Shown here piece by piece: positions 11,201-20,500 of a stretch of DNA of 64,000 bases. The DNA is from Pseudomonas sp. CFBP13508 (GTDB lineage Bacteria > Pseudomonadota > Gammaproteobacteria > Pseudomonadales > Pseudomonadaceae): positions 124,001 to 188,000 of the forward strand of contig NZ_QFZZ01000009.1 in the NCBI RefSeq assembly GCF_005233515.1, read 5' to 3'. Position 1 is the first letter of the stretch, and every line of letters begins with the position of its first letter. The notes beneath the pieces were generated by a model that saw only the letters and a program-made list of their open reading frames with translations, ran no database searches and had not been told where the DNA came from. Made by a program: the position numbers and the translations under genes.

Positions 11201-14200
11201 AATACTGCTGGATCGGCGTCAGTGGTGCGTCGCCAAGCACCTCGCCCTGCTCCGTCTGCACGGCGTCGCTTTGTTGCGCGACGGTGGCCAGACGCTGCAC
11301 GGTCTGATGCTGAAAAATGTCCTTGGGCGTAAAGCGAATGCCGGCCTGCCGCGCGCGGCTGACCACTTGAATCGAAATGATCGAATCGCCGCCCAGCTCG
11401 AAGAAATTATCGTGAAGCCCGACCCGTTCGACCTTGAGTACGTCCTGCCAGATCTCCGCCAGACGCTGTTCCAGTTCGCTGCGCGGCGCCGCGTAGGCTT
11501 CTTGCACCTGGGCAACATCCGGCTGCGGCAGTTGCTTGCGATCGAGCTTGCCGTTGGCGGTCAGCGGCAGTCGGTCGAGGAACGCCCAACTCACCGGGAC
11601 CATATAGTCCGGCAGGGTTTCGCGCAGGTGCAGCTTGATCGAATCACGCAGCGCGCCCTGCTCGTCCGCGTTCAATGTCTCAACCGGCACGACCCAGGTC
11701 GCCAGTTGCTGGCCGCTGAGGCCGTCCACCGCCAGCACCACCGCTTCGCGCACCTGCGGATGCTTGAGCAGTTGCGCTTCGATTTCGCCGAGCTCGATGC
11801 GGAAACCACGGATCTTCACTTGGTGGTCGATACGACCGATGTACTCGATCACCCCGTCGCCGCGCAGGCGTGCGAGGTCGCCGGTACGGTACAGACGCTG
11901 GCCGGCCTTGCGATTGAACGGATCGGGCACGAAGCGGGTGGCGCTCATGCCGGCCTGATTCAGATACCCACGTGCGAGACCGGCACCGGCGATGTACAAC
12001 TCGCCAATGCAGCCTTGCGGTACCAGGTTCAGCGAGCTGTCGAGCAAGTACCACGACAGGTCGACAATCGGTGCGCCGATCGGGCTGCTGTGATTGCTCT
12101 GCAGATCCGCCAGCGACAACGGCCGGTAAGTGACGTGCACGGTGGTTTCGGTAATGCCGTACATGTTGATCAGCGTCGGCGTGCGGTCGCCAAAACGCTC
12201 GAACCACGGACGCAGATTCTGTACTTCCAGCGCCTCGCCGCCGAACACCACGTAACGCAGGGCATTGCTGCGGCTCGACTCGCAGGCGACCTGCATCAAC
12301 GGCTTGAACGCCGACGGCGTCTGGTTCAACACGGTGACATTTTCATCGCACAGCAGCGTGTAGAAATCCTCCGGCGAACGGCTGACATCGTGCGGCACCA
12401 CCACCAGTTTGCCGCCGTACAACAGCGCGCCGAAAATCTCCCACACGGAAAAGTCGAACGCGTAGGAATGGAACAGCGTCCAGCTGTCCTGCGGGCCGAA
12501 ATCGAACCAGTGCTCGGTGGCGCTGAACAGGCGCATCACGTTGCCGTGCGGCAGCAGCGCGCCTTTGGGTTTGCCGGTGGAACCGGAGGTGTAGATGACG
12601 TAGGCCAGATTGTCCGGCGTGGTCAGGCATGGCGGGTTGCTTGCGATGCCGTGCTCCGGCGTTTGATCCAGATCGAGACAGACCAGCCCCGGCGGCAGCG
12701 GCAATTGCCCGAGCAAATGGCCCTGGGTCAACAGCAATTGAATACCGCTGTCGTCGATCATGTAGCTCAAGCGGTCATCCGGGTAGCTCGGGTCCAGCGG
12801 CACATAGGCGCCGCCCGCTTTCAGCACCGCGAGAATGGCGACGATCATGTCCAGCGAACGCTCCACCGCCACGCCGACGCGCACGTCCGGGCCGACGCCC
12901 TGCTCGATCAGCGTATGCGCCCACAGGTTGGCGCGGTGATTGAGCTCGGCGTAAGTCAGGCGTTGCCCGGCACTGCTCACCGCCACCGCATCGGCATGCC
13001 GCTCGGCCTGGGCCTCGATGGCTTGCTGGAGGCACTGGGTCAGCGGTTGTTCAATCAGCGGCGGATTCCATTGCGCCAACAGCTGTTGCTGCTGGCCTGC
13101 ATCGAGCATTGGCAACTGGCCGATACGCTGGCTCGGCTCGGCGACGATCGCTTGCAACAGCGCGATCCAGTGTTGCGCCAGGCACTCGATGGTCGCTGCG
13201 TCGAACAGGTCAGTGGCGTACTTGAGCACCGCTTCGATGCCGTGGGCCTGCTCGGTGGTGTTGAGGGTCAGGTCGAATTGCGCGGTCTGGCTCTGCCATT
13301 CCAGCGGTTCGATGTTCAGGCCGTTGAGGCGCGTGGCGACGCTCGCACGGCGCTCGGCCTGGTGGTTGAACATCACCTGGAACAGCGGACTGTGGCTGAG
13401 GCTGCGGCCCGGCTCCAGCGCTTCGACCAGTTGCTCGAAGGGCAAGTCCTGATGCGCCTGCGCCTCCTGCGCCGTCTGTTTGACCTGACGCAGCAGTTCG
13501 ATAAACGGCAGCTCTGCGTCGATGTCCGCCTTGAGCACCTGAGTGTTGACGAAGAAGCCGATCAGCCGCTCGATTTCCACCCGGCCACGGTTGGCCACCG
13601 GCACGCCGACACGGATGTCGCTTTGCCCGCTGTAGCGATGCAGCAAGGCCTGAAACGAAGCCAGCAGCAACACGAACAGGGTGACGTTTTCCTGCCGGGC
13701 AAAGGCCTTGAGGGCATGGCTCAGCGGCGGATCAAGAATCAGGTTATGGCTGGCGCCGGCGAAGCTTTGATCGACCGCGCGCGGGCGATCCAGCGGCAGT
13801 TCCAGCACCGGTTGTTCGCCGCCGAGCTTTGCCTGCCAGTAGGCCAGTTGCCGCTCCTGCTCACCGGCCTCCATCCACTGGCGCTGCCACAAGGCGTAAT
13901 CGGCGTATTGAATCGGCAGTGCCGGCAGACCGGCGTCGTGACCGAGGTTGAAACCGGCATAGAGCTGCACCAGTTCCTCGATCATCACTTGCAGCGACCA
14001 GCCATCGGAAACGATGTGGTGCAGGGTCAGCACCAGCACATGGTCATCAGGGTTGACCTGCAGCAGCGCGGCGCGCAGCAACGGGCCGTGCTGCAGATCG
14101 AAAGTCTTCTGGCTCTGGGTCTGGACGAAAGCTTCGATCGAGTGCTCCGGGTCATGCGCCAGATCAGTGCTCAGGTGATGAATATCGAGGGTAAAAGGTC

Positions 14201-14549
14201 CTGCGGGCAGGACCACTTGCAAGGGTTGCGCGCTGTCTTGAGAGAACACCGTGCGCAAGGTTTCGTGGCGCTCGATCAGCGCCTCGACGCTGCGTTCCAG
14301 TGCCGGCACATCCAGCGGCCCCTGCAAGCGCAGGGCCGTCGGAATGTTGTAGGCCGCGCTGTGCGGTGCCCACTGCCAGAGGAACCACTGGCGCTGCTGA
14401 GCGTAGGACAGCAGCAACGGCTCTTCAGCCGTGCGCTTGAAAACCGGGGCAATGTCAAAGAGGTTGACGCCTTTCTGCTTGAGCAGAACCGCCAGAGCCT
14501 TTCTTTGCTTAGCCGAAAGTTGTCCTACCGACTCGATTAACTCTTGCAC
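2235..14549 (-). CDS. Pyoverdine-type NRPS, three modules: C-A-T-E / C-A-T / C-A-T-E
   Basis: A 4104-residue NRPS. Approximate domains: C 45-480, A 500-1010, T 1030-1095, E 1105-1540; C 1560-1990, A 2015-2520, T 2545-2610; C 2640-3070, A 3095-3590, T 3610-3680, E 3690-4100. Specificity codes read by aligning to GrsA are DFWNVGMVHK (Thr), DLWNNALTYK (Ala-like) and DGECCGGVTK (resembles N5-hydroxyornithine). The N-terminus (MQELIESVG) resembles PvdI/PvdD starts. Oddities: no TE domain follows the last E; that E has HHLVVDTVSW, with Thr where Gly is usual; and module 2 has an E-type carrier (GGDSI) and a C domain of the kind that follows E, but no E between them. The start is GTG at 14549 with GAGAGGG upstream, 13 bases after the preceding NRPS stop. 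Product and release route are inferred. Confidence 0.93.
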   Translation of the reverse strand: MQELIESVGQLSAKQRKALAVLLKQKGVNLFDIAPVFKRTAEEPLLLSYAQQRQWFLWQWAPHSAAYNIPTALRLQGPLDVPALERSVEALIERHETLRTVFSQDSAQPLQVVLPAGPFTLDIHHLSTDLAHDPEHSIEAFVQTQSQKTFDLQHGPLLRAALLQVNPDDHVLVLTLHHIVSDGWSLQVMIEELVQLYAGFNLGHDAGLPALPIQYADYALWQRQWMEAGEQERQLAYWQAKLGGEQPVLELPLDRPRAVDQSFAGASHNLILDPPLSHALKAFARQENVTLFVLLLASFQALLHRYSGQSDIRVGVPVANRGRVEIERLIGFFVNTQVLKADIDAELPFIELLRQVKQTAQEAQAHQDLPFEQLVEALEPGRSLSHSPLFQVMFNHQAERRASVATRLNGLNIEPLEWQSQTAQFDLTLNTTEQAHGIEAVLKYATDLFDAATIECLAQHWIALLQAIVAEPSQRIGQLPMLDAGQQQQLLAQWNPPLIEQPLTQCLQQAIEAQAERHADAVAVSSAGQRLTYAELNHRANLWAHTLIEQGVGPDVRVGVAVERSLDMIVAILAVLKAGGAYVPLDPSYPDDRLSYMIDDSGIQLLLTQGHLLGQLPLPPGLVCLDLDQTPEHGIASNPPCLTTPDNLAYVIYTSGSTGKPKGALLPHGNVMRLFSATEHWFDFGPQDSWTLFHSYAFDFSVWEIFGALLYGGKLVVVPHDVSRSPEDFYTLLCDENVTVLNQTPSAFKPLMQVACESSRSNALRYVVFGGEALEVQNLRPWFERFGDRTPTLINMYGITETTVHVTYRPLSLADLQSNHSSPIGAPIVDLSWYLLDSSLNLVPQGCIGELYIAGAGLARGYLNQAGMSATRFVPDPFNRKAGQRLYRTGDLARLRGDGVIEYIGRIDHQVKIRGFRIELGEIEAQLLKHPQVREAVVLAVDGLSGQQLATWVVPVETLNADEQGALRDSIKLHLRETLPDYMVPVSWAFLDRLPLTANGKLDRKQLPQPDVAQVQEAYAAPRSELEQRLAEIWQDVLKVERVGLHDNFFELGGDSIISIQVVSRARQAGIRFTPKDIFQHQTVQRLATVAQQSDAVQTEQGEVLGDAPLTPIQQYFFHSDIPARHHWNQSILLTPAKTLQAAALQQALAQVQKQHDALRLRYRQTEQGWQQSHGAADQPQALLRTFTLDDSAALPALCLDLQRSLDLHNGPLIRAALIDLPDASQRLLLVIHHLVVDGVSWRILLEDLQNAYQQISSGQRVHLPAKTSAFKDWGLRLEEHARSAALGSELSYWREQLRDAPLGLPLDNPQGQLNNRFERSVDTRLDAERTRQLLQQAPAVYRTQVNDLLLTALARVLCEWTASDSALVQLEGHGREDLFDDIDLSRTVGWFTSMFPVRLTPNSSLESSIKGIKEQLRAIPNKGIGYGLLRYLGTAEAQAALHELAQPQVTFNYLGQFDNNFDEDALWRPATEDKGAGQDANAPMANWLTIDGRVYQGQLSLTWTYSSDVFEETTIAALARAYEVALSELIDHCLSHSGGLTPSDVPLAGLSQAHLDSLPIAAQRIEDIYPLAPMQQGILFHSLYDADASAYVYQMLLDIDGLDVARFQQAWQRVVDHHEVLRAGFIWGRDGLDAPLQVINRQLTLEMPEVDVRDAADLPAVLEARAQADRERGFDLQNPPLLRLCLLRTADDRHRLIFTCHHILMDGWSNSRMFGEVLQDYAGQPVPSAQGRYRDFLVWLQGQDKAAAQDFWRGQLAELDEPTRLASACHGRTVPGPGKRMHRLHFDEALTQRLNSFSRQQQVTLNSLVQAAWLLVLQRYTGQATVAFGATVSGRPVDLPGIEEQLGLFINTLPVIATPQASLSVGDWVRSVQDKNLLLRDYEQTPLQDIQRLAALSGEALFDTLLVFENYPVSEALEANPGGLRFSGLEHREQTNYGLTLIAGASEVLNLDFNYLTEHFAERSVLALAAHLREVLEQFIAAPQRALGEIGLLPLAERQTLAQWNDNHAAYPAERLISQSFEARVAAHPQARALSHAGVALSYGELNRRANQLARHLVTLGVTAEVRVGVALPRSAELVIALMAVLKAGGTYVPLDPDYPADRVAYMLDDSQAKVLLTQQALLAQLPSSEAHVVLVEAGGEAFAAQAPDNLPARADSANLAYVIYTSGSTGKPKGVAIAHRNVQALIHWSAEVYSENDLQGVLASTSVCFDLSVWEIFVTLARGGAMVMARNALELPDLPERDQVRLINTVPSAIAALQRIGQIPPGVRIINLAGEPLKQALVDTLYRETSVAHVYDLYGPSEDTTYSTWTRRELGGQANIGRPLRNTTAYLLDEQLQQAPVGIAAELYLAGEGITRGYLLRPGLTAERFVPNPLASNGERMYRTGDLTRFMDDGRIEYVGRIDHQVKVRGFRIELGEIEARLLAQASVREGVVLAVDGVGGQQLVAYVVPAEADQSPAQLDALSAELQAALKAHLPDYMVPAQWLFLEQLPLTPNGKLDRKALPTPDANQAQRDYVAPSTALEQQLAEVWQDILKIEQVGVTDNFFALGGDSIISIQLVSRARQQGICFTPKDLFQQQTVQKLAAVVSLADAHSASASGYPLAQLDQAQLDALPVPAELIEDVYPLSPMQEGMLFHTLSDNGSSLYVQQVSLPIKGLDVERFRRAWEFIIVRQAILRTSFHWQDGLAKPLQVVHRHAPLQMQVLDWREQDCSEAAIAEFASADRALGFDLAEARLQRVTLLQLGDEQYQMIWTSHHILMDGWSSSRLFGEVLQYYSTGQVTGENGRYRDFIAWLQAQDQDAQELFWKARLAVVNEPTALSQAMHPRHSADVTGHDALYSNWDKAQTARLLEFCRDLRITPNTLIQGAWLLLLQRYTGQQTVTFGATVSGRPESLPNVGNMLGLFINTLPIIQTPQADQRLADWLGEVQAYNLDIRDYSQAPLADVQRWSNLGGQALFDSIVVFENFPIDERLQEETDTELTFGKSIGHGVTNVPMDLAVMLGDELSIEYLYLRSHFSAEAVDGIRLTLENTLAAMMAAPYERLGNLQRLSAEQWQAAQTWSAEPAHRHEPRLLPELISRHAQQQPDAIAVQCAGESLSYAELERQANRLAQCLIAHGAGPEVVIGVALPRSLEMLVSFLAVLKSGAAYVPLDIDYPPERLAYMIEDSRMALLLTQTSLRATLPAPNGVRRLEIDQLDRSLYSDAAPVCDVHEQSLAYLVYTSGSTGRPKGVAVTQGPLSMHCQAIAELYEMDASSCELHFMSFAFDGAHERWLSTLYSGGRLVIRDGCLWTPEQTYQALHDYGVTIACFPPAYLKQLAEYAAASGIAPPPVRIYCFGGDAVPEQTFEQVKAALRPQYFTNGYGPTETVVTPMLWKVVISQHCEAAYAPIGRAVGARSLYVLDDDLNPLPPGFAGELYIGGYGVARGYYGRPDLTGERFVPNPFAPGERLYRSGDLVRRRADGVVDYVGRIDHQVKVRGFRIELGEVEASLRQLPAVSDALVIARDNASGKQLIGYVVTATGDDIGDELKAGLRASLPEYMVPAQIVCLSAFPVTPNGKLDRKALPEPEFKSDEYVAPRTEQERLLAEIWAQVLQVEQVGISDNFFELGGDSILSLQVISRVRNHPTLQMELKLRDLMRYQTIAGILEQQVAKEGAGQALPDLTQVAAEGAFNLLPIQEWFFAEGMAEAHHYNQSLLLSARQPLDLDALEQALGLIEQHHDSLRLRFSNDGGRWLQRYSTRLSDEAVLWRREAQSSEEVEALANLAQRSLKLDDGPVWRVMHVALPDGQARLLVVIHHLVVDTVSWRILLDDLKVAYEACVQGLAPQLPIRTSSYRSFAEALQAQAPVIAEQELSYWLEQLDQPGVDLPCDNPRGKNLVRQQAQARLKLSREHTEQLLKQAPAVYGTQINDLLLSALSRALCRWSQQPSALILLEGHGREDLFESIDLSRSLGWFTSMFPVRLRPDGDDIGQSIIDVQAQLAGVPQKGIGYGVLRHLAGPEISAQLAALPQARVTFNYLGQFDQSFDEQALLVPALEETGDNYSLKANLGNWLEIVGQVYDGQLALRCIYSSQRYRAGTMDALMSDYQRELEALIEHCMARVG

Positions 14550-14562
14550 GCGTTTTTCCCTC

Positions 14563-17500
14563 TCAAGAAATCAGTTTTTCCAGATCATCGAGGGATAGAC
14601 GTTTGAGGGCCTCCAGTGATTTAGCCAATTCATCCTGAACGGGCGACATTTCGACGCGCAGCGCTTCGATCCGCGCGCAGAAATCCTTGAGCGTGTCGGC
14701 CTCAAACAACGCCTTGAGCGGCACCTTGTCGCCCAGACGTTCCTGCACCCGGGTCACCACCAGCGTCGCCAGTAACGAATGGCCGCCGAGCTGGAAGAAG
14801 TTGTCCGCCAGCCCCACCCGCTCGACTTCCAGCACCTCCTGCCAGATCGTCGCGACCTCCCATTGCAGATCGCTTTGCGGTGCATGGTATTGCTCCTGCG
14901 TCGGGCTCTCGCCCAACGCCATCAGCGCCTTGCGATCGAGCTTGCCGTTGGGCGTCAGCGGGATCGCGTCGATCAGGTGCACATGCCCCGGCACCATGTG
15001 CGCCGGCAAGCGACCGGCCAAGGCATTGCGCACCCGCTCGGCCAGCGTCGACTGCTCGCTGTCCGGCGCGGCGACGAGGTAGGCATGCAGGTGTTTGCCA
15101 GCGGCGCCGTCCTGCGCCAGTACCACCGCCTCACGGATATCGTCGAGTTCCAGCAGGCGCGCTTCGACCTCGCTGAGTTCGATGCGGAAACCGCGAATTT
15201 TCACCTGATGGTCGGCGCGACCGATGTACTCGATGTTGCCATCGTCGCCCTGGCGCACCAGATCGCCGGTGCGGTACAGGCGCTCACCGTTGCTCGCGTA
15301 AGGATTCGGCACAAAGCGTTCGGCGGTCAGCGCGGCACGACGCAGATAGCCGCGCGTCACCCCGGCACCCGCCAGATACAGCTCGGCCGCCACGCCCTCG
15401 GGCAGCGCCTGCAACTGACTGTCGAGCAGGTAGGCCACGGTGTTGTCCAGCGGCCGGCCAATGTTCGCCCGGCCCTGCGGGGTGCGCAGGGTGAAGGTCG
15501 AATAAGTGGTGTCCTCCGACGGCCCGTAAAGATCGTAGACCTGCTGCACCTGAGTGCTGGCATAGAGGCTGTCGACCAGACCCTGCTTGAGCGGTTCGCC
15601 GGCCAGATTGATGGTGCCGACCGACGACGGAATCTGCCCGGTCCGTTGCAACGCGGCAATCGCCGACGGCACGCTGTTGATCAGCGTGACCTGATCGCGC
15701 GCCGGCAAATCCGCCAGCGCCAGGGCGTTGTCGGCCAATACCAGACAGCCACCGCAGGCCAGCGTGACGAAGATTTCCCACACCGACAGATCGAAGCAGA
15801 TCGACGTCGAAGCCAGCACGCCGCGCAATTGTTCTTCGCGATAGACCCCAGTCGACCATTGAATCAGCGCCGACAGATTGCCGTGGCTGATCGCTACGCC
15901 TTTCGGTTTGCCGGTCGAGCCAGAGGTGTAGATCACGTACGCCAGATTGTCTGCCGCGAGATCAACCAGTGGCGCAGTGGCCGGGTATTCGCTGGCGACG
16001 TTCTCGTCCACCAGCAGCACCTGCGCACTCAACGACTCGGGCAGCATCGCCAATGCCGCCGGCTCAGTGAGCAGCACCGCCGCGCGGCTGTCGTCGAGCA
16101 TGTGCAGCAAGCGTTCCCGCGGGTAATCCGGGTCCAGCGGTACGTAGGCGCCACCGGCCTTGAGGATCGCCAGCAAGCCGACCAGCATCTGCGGCGTGCG
16201 GCGCATGCACACGCCGACGCGCACTTCCGGCCCGACGCCCATGCCTTGCAGCTTGTGCGCCAGACGATTGGCCCGGGTATCGAGGTCTTGGTAAGCGATG
16301 GACTGCTCAGCGAACAGCACCGCGTTCGCCTGTGGCTGTCGCTGCACTTGCGCGGCGATGTGCGCCAGTACCGTGCGTTGATCCGGCGTGGTAACCGGCG
16401 CCTTGCCCCACTCGATCGCTTGTTGCCGTTGTGGCTCGGCGAGCAGTTGCAGCGCGCCCAGCGGCTGCCCGGCGTCGGCGAGGAACTGCTCGAGCAGGCC
16501 TTGCAACTGCGCACTCAACACGCGGATCGCTTGAGCGTCGAAGCTGGCCTGATCGTAACTTACGCCCAGACTCAGCTCGCGGCCGGTGATCGCCACCAGC
16601 GTCAGCGGATAGTTGGTCTGCTCCTGCCGGCGGATTGCCGAGAACTTCAGGCCCGTCTCAGGGCCCTGCGCCAACGCCTCGGCCATCGGGTAGTTTTCGA
16701 ACACCAGAATGCTGTCGAACAACGCCCCGGCGCCCGTACCGGCCCAGCGCTGAATGTCATACAGCGGCGTGTGCTCGTGCTCGCGCAAGGCCAGGTTGAG
16801 GTCTTGCACCTGTTGCAGCCATTGGCTGACGCCGATTTCCGGCGATGGCGCCGCCACCACCGGCAAGGTGTTGATGAACAGGCCGATCTGCTGCTCGACA
16901 CCCGGCAAATCGGTTGGCCGTCCGGCGACCGTCGCGCCGAACGCCACGTGATCCTGGCCCGTATAACGCTGCAACAGCAGCAGCCACGCCGCTTGCACCA
17001 GCGTGTTGAGGGTGACTTTCTGCTCGCGAGCGAAGCGGTTCAGTTCGGCGGTCAGCGGTTCGCTGAACACATGCTGGTGATCGGCATAGCCGCTGGCGGC
17101 GTGCCTGACCGGCATGGCACTGGCCAGTCGCGTCGGCTGTTCAAGGTCCGCCAGCGCTGCGCTCCAGAACTGCCGACTGGCTTGCTGATCGCGCTGGCCG
17201 AGCCATTCGATGTAATCGCGATAACGCCCCTGCCCTGCGCTCGGCACGATGCCGGCGTAACGTTGCAGCACTTCGCCGAACAACTGCGAAGTGCTCCAGC
17301 CGTCCATGAGGATGTGATGGCAGGTGTAGATCAGGTGATGAGTGTGCTCATCGGTGCGCACCAACGTCACGCGCAACAGCGGTGCATCGAGCAGATCGAA
17401 GCCGTTATGCAGATCTTCAGTGGCGAGATGATCAAGCGCGGCATCCAGGCCGGCGCGACCGCGCCAGTCCTGCACCTGCCACGGCATCTGCACGCGGCTG

Positions 17501-20500
17501 CGCACCACTTGCACCGGCGCGGCGGCATCCTGCGGCCAGACGAACGCCGTGCGCAGAATATCGTGGGCTTCGAGGGTCTGCTGCCAGGCCTGGCGGAAGC
17601 GCTCGGCGTCGAGCTGCTCGACGTCGACGCGCAGCTGATTGGTGTAAGCCGGACTGTCCGGCTCGTTACGACTGTGGAACAGAATGCCTTGCTGCATCGG
17701 CGACAGCGGGTACAGATCGACGATGTCACGCGGCGCCATCGGCAATGCCGACAGCTGCGCCTGGGTCAGGTTGGCGAGGTTGAAATCCGAGGGTGTCACG
17801 CCACCGGCCGCGCTGTCGCAGCAATGTTCGATCAGGCGTTGCAGTTCGCGGCGATAGGCCTCGGCCAACGCCTCGATGGTCTCGGCGCGGTACATGCCGG
17901 TGCCGAAGGTCCAGATCAGTTCCAGCTCACCGCCGAGAACCTGTCCGTCGACGCTCAGCCAATTGCCCAGCGGCGCTTGCCCATCCTGATTGGCGCCGGT
18001 GCTTTCAGCGCTTGGCAGGAACAACGCGCCTTGCTCGGCGCTGAACGCGCCGTCGAACTGACCGAGGTAATTGAAGGTCACCCGTGGTTGCGCCAGCGTC
18101 TGCAACTCGGCAGCACGCGTGAGGTAACGCAGCACGCCATAACCGATGCCTTTGCCCGGCACGGCGCGCAGTTGCTCCTTGATCGCGCACAGCGATGCAG
18201 CGGGATTGGCCTGCGGAGTCAGGCGCACCGGGAAGAGGCTGCTGAACCAGCCGACCGTGCGGCTCAGGTCGATGTCGTCGAACAGGTCTTCACGACCGTG
18301 GCCTTCGAGCTGGATCAACACCGACGGCTGCTCGCTCCAGTCACACAACACCCGCGCCAAAGCCGTCAGCAACAGGTCGTTGATTTGCGTGCGGTACGCC
18401 GCCGGGGCGACTTTCAATAGCTTGTCGGTCAGTGTCCGGCTCAGGCGCGTACTGGCGCGCGCGGCCTGAGCGCGGGTCTGGCTGTCCTCGGCAAAATCCC
18501 GTGGCAGTGACGCGTCGCCGGCCTCAAGGGTTTGGCGCCAATAAGCGCTTTCGGCCGCCAACGTGTCGCTCTGCGCATAACGGTGCAACTGCCCGGCCCA
18601 GTCGTGCATCGAACTGCTTTTGCCCGGCGACGCGAGCGCAGTCCCCGCCGCCAATGCGTGGTAAGCCTGCTGCAAGTCTTCAAGCAGAATGCGCCACGAC
18701 ACGCCGTCGACCACCAGGTGATGAATCACCAGCAACAAGCGCTGCTCGGCGTTCGGCAGGTTGACCAGCACCGCGCGCAGCAACTGCCCGCGTTGCAGAT
18801 CGAGGCTGCGCTGCGCCGCGTCGGCCAGTGCGGGCAAGGCGTCGAGGCCGTCCAGCTCGCGGACCCAGAGCAGTTCGGCATCGCGCTGAGCCTGAGGCAA
18901 CGCCTGCCAGCTATCGCCCGACTGCACGAAGCTCAGGGCCAAGGCCTCGTGCTGTTCTACCAACGCTGCCAGCGCCTTGCGCAGATGCGTGGCGTCCAGC
19001 GCCAGGGTCGGTTGCAGCACCACCGACTGATTCCAGTGCTGGCGCTGAGCAATCGGCGTCTCGAAAAAACGCACCTGAATCGGCAGCAACGGCAACGGCC
19101 CGCGTGCCACTGGTGCCGCGACGGCAGCCGGTTTGGCTTCGATCAGTTTGGCCACAGCAGCCAGTTGGCCGATGGTCTGTTTTTCGAACAACTGCTTGGG
19201 GCTGAGCTTGATGCCCTGGCGCTTGGCCCGGGCGATGATCTGCAAGCTGAGGATCGAGTCGCCACCCAGTTCAAAAAAGTTATCGCTGCTGCCGACCCGT
19301 TCGAGCTTGAGCACTTCGGCCCAGATCGCGGCGAGTTTTTCCTCGATCTCACCGACCGGCGCGACGAACTGCTGGCTGACCACGCCGGGCACTGGCAAGG
19401 CACGCTTGTCGAGCTTGCCGTTGGCGGTCAGCGGCAGCTTTTCCAGCAACACTAACTGCGCCGGCACCATGTAATCCGGCAGCCGCGCCTGCAATTGCTC
19501 GCGCAGATCCTGCGCCTGCACCTTCACGCCCACTGCCGGCACGCACCACGCCAGCAGTTGCAGGCGCGCCGGATCGTCATCCAGTGGCAGCGCGAGCACG
19601 GCGGCTTCGCTGACACCGTCGAGGCTGAGCAACAGCCGCGCGACTTCCGCAGGCTCCACACGGTAGCCGCGCACTTTGACCTGATCGTCGGCACGACCGA
19701 TGAACTCCAGCGCCTGCTCGCGATTGCGCCGGACCCGGTCGCCACTGCGGTAGACCCGCGCGCCCGGTGTGCCGAACGGGTCGGGCAGGAAGCGTTCGGC
19801 GGTCAGCGCCGGCTGATTCAGGTAGCCAAGGGCAACGCTGTCGCCACCGATGTACAACTCACCGGCAACCTGATCGGCTACCGGGTTGAGCACATCGTCG
19901 AGCACATAGACATGAGCACCGGCCAGCGCTGCGCCGATCGGAACACTGCGCGCCTGGGCGGCGAGTTCTTCGACCTCGTGGGTCAGCACGCCCACAGTGG
20001 TTTCGCTCGGCCCGTAGTGGTTGATCAGGCGGCAGCCCGGCTTCAGTTGCTGCACGCGCTCGACCAGCGCCGGCGAACAGGCTTCGCCGCCGACGATCAG
20101 CGCGTGTTCCGGCAGCACATCGGCAGGCTTGGCCGCCTGCAACAGCGCGGCGAGATGCCCGGGGACGATTTTCAGCACGCCGACGCGATGGCGGGCCATG
20201 TATTGGGCAAAGCGATCCGGGTCGAAACCGAGTTCTTCTGGCAGCACATGCAGCAGTCGGCCCGAGCACAACGCGCCGAACAGCACGGTGAAGCCAAGGT
20301 CGGCGGCGATGGTCGAGACCAGCGCCATGCTCGCCTCCGGCGCCGGCGCCAGACGTTCGAGTACGCCGCGCACGTAACTGCCCAGCGCGCCGTGGCTGAC
20401 CAGTACGCCCTTCGGTTGCCCGGTGGAACCGGAGGTGTGAATCACGTAGGCCGGCGACTGCGCATACAGCGTCAGTTCAGGCGCGGACGTCGGCAGTGAC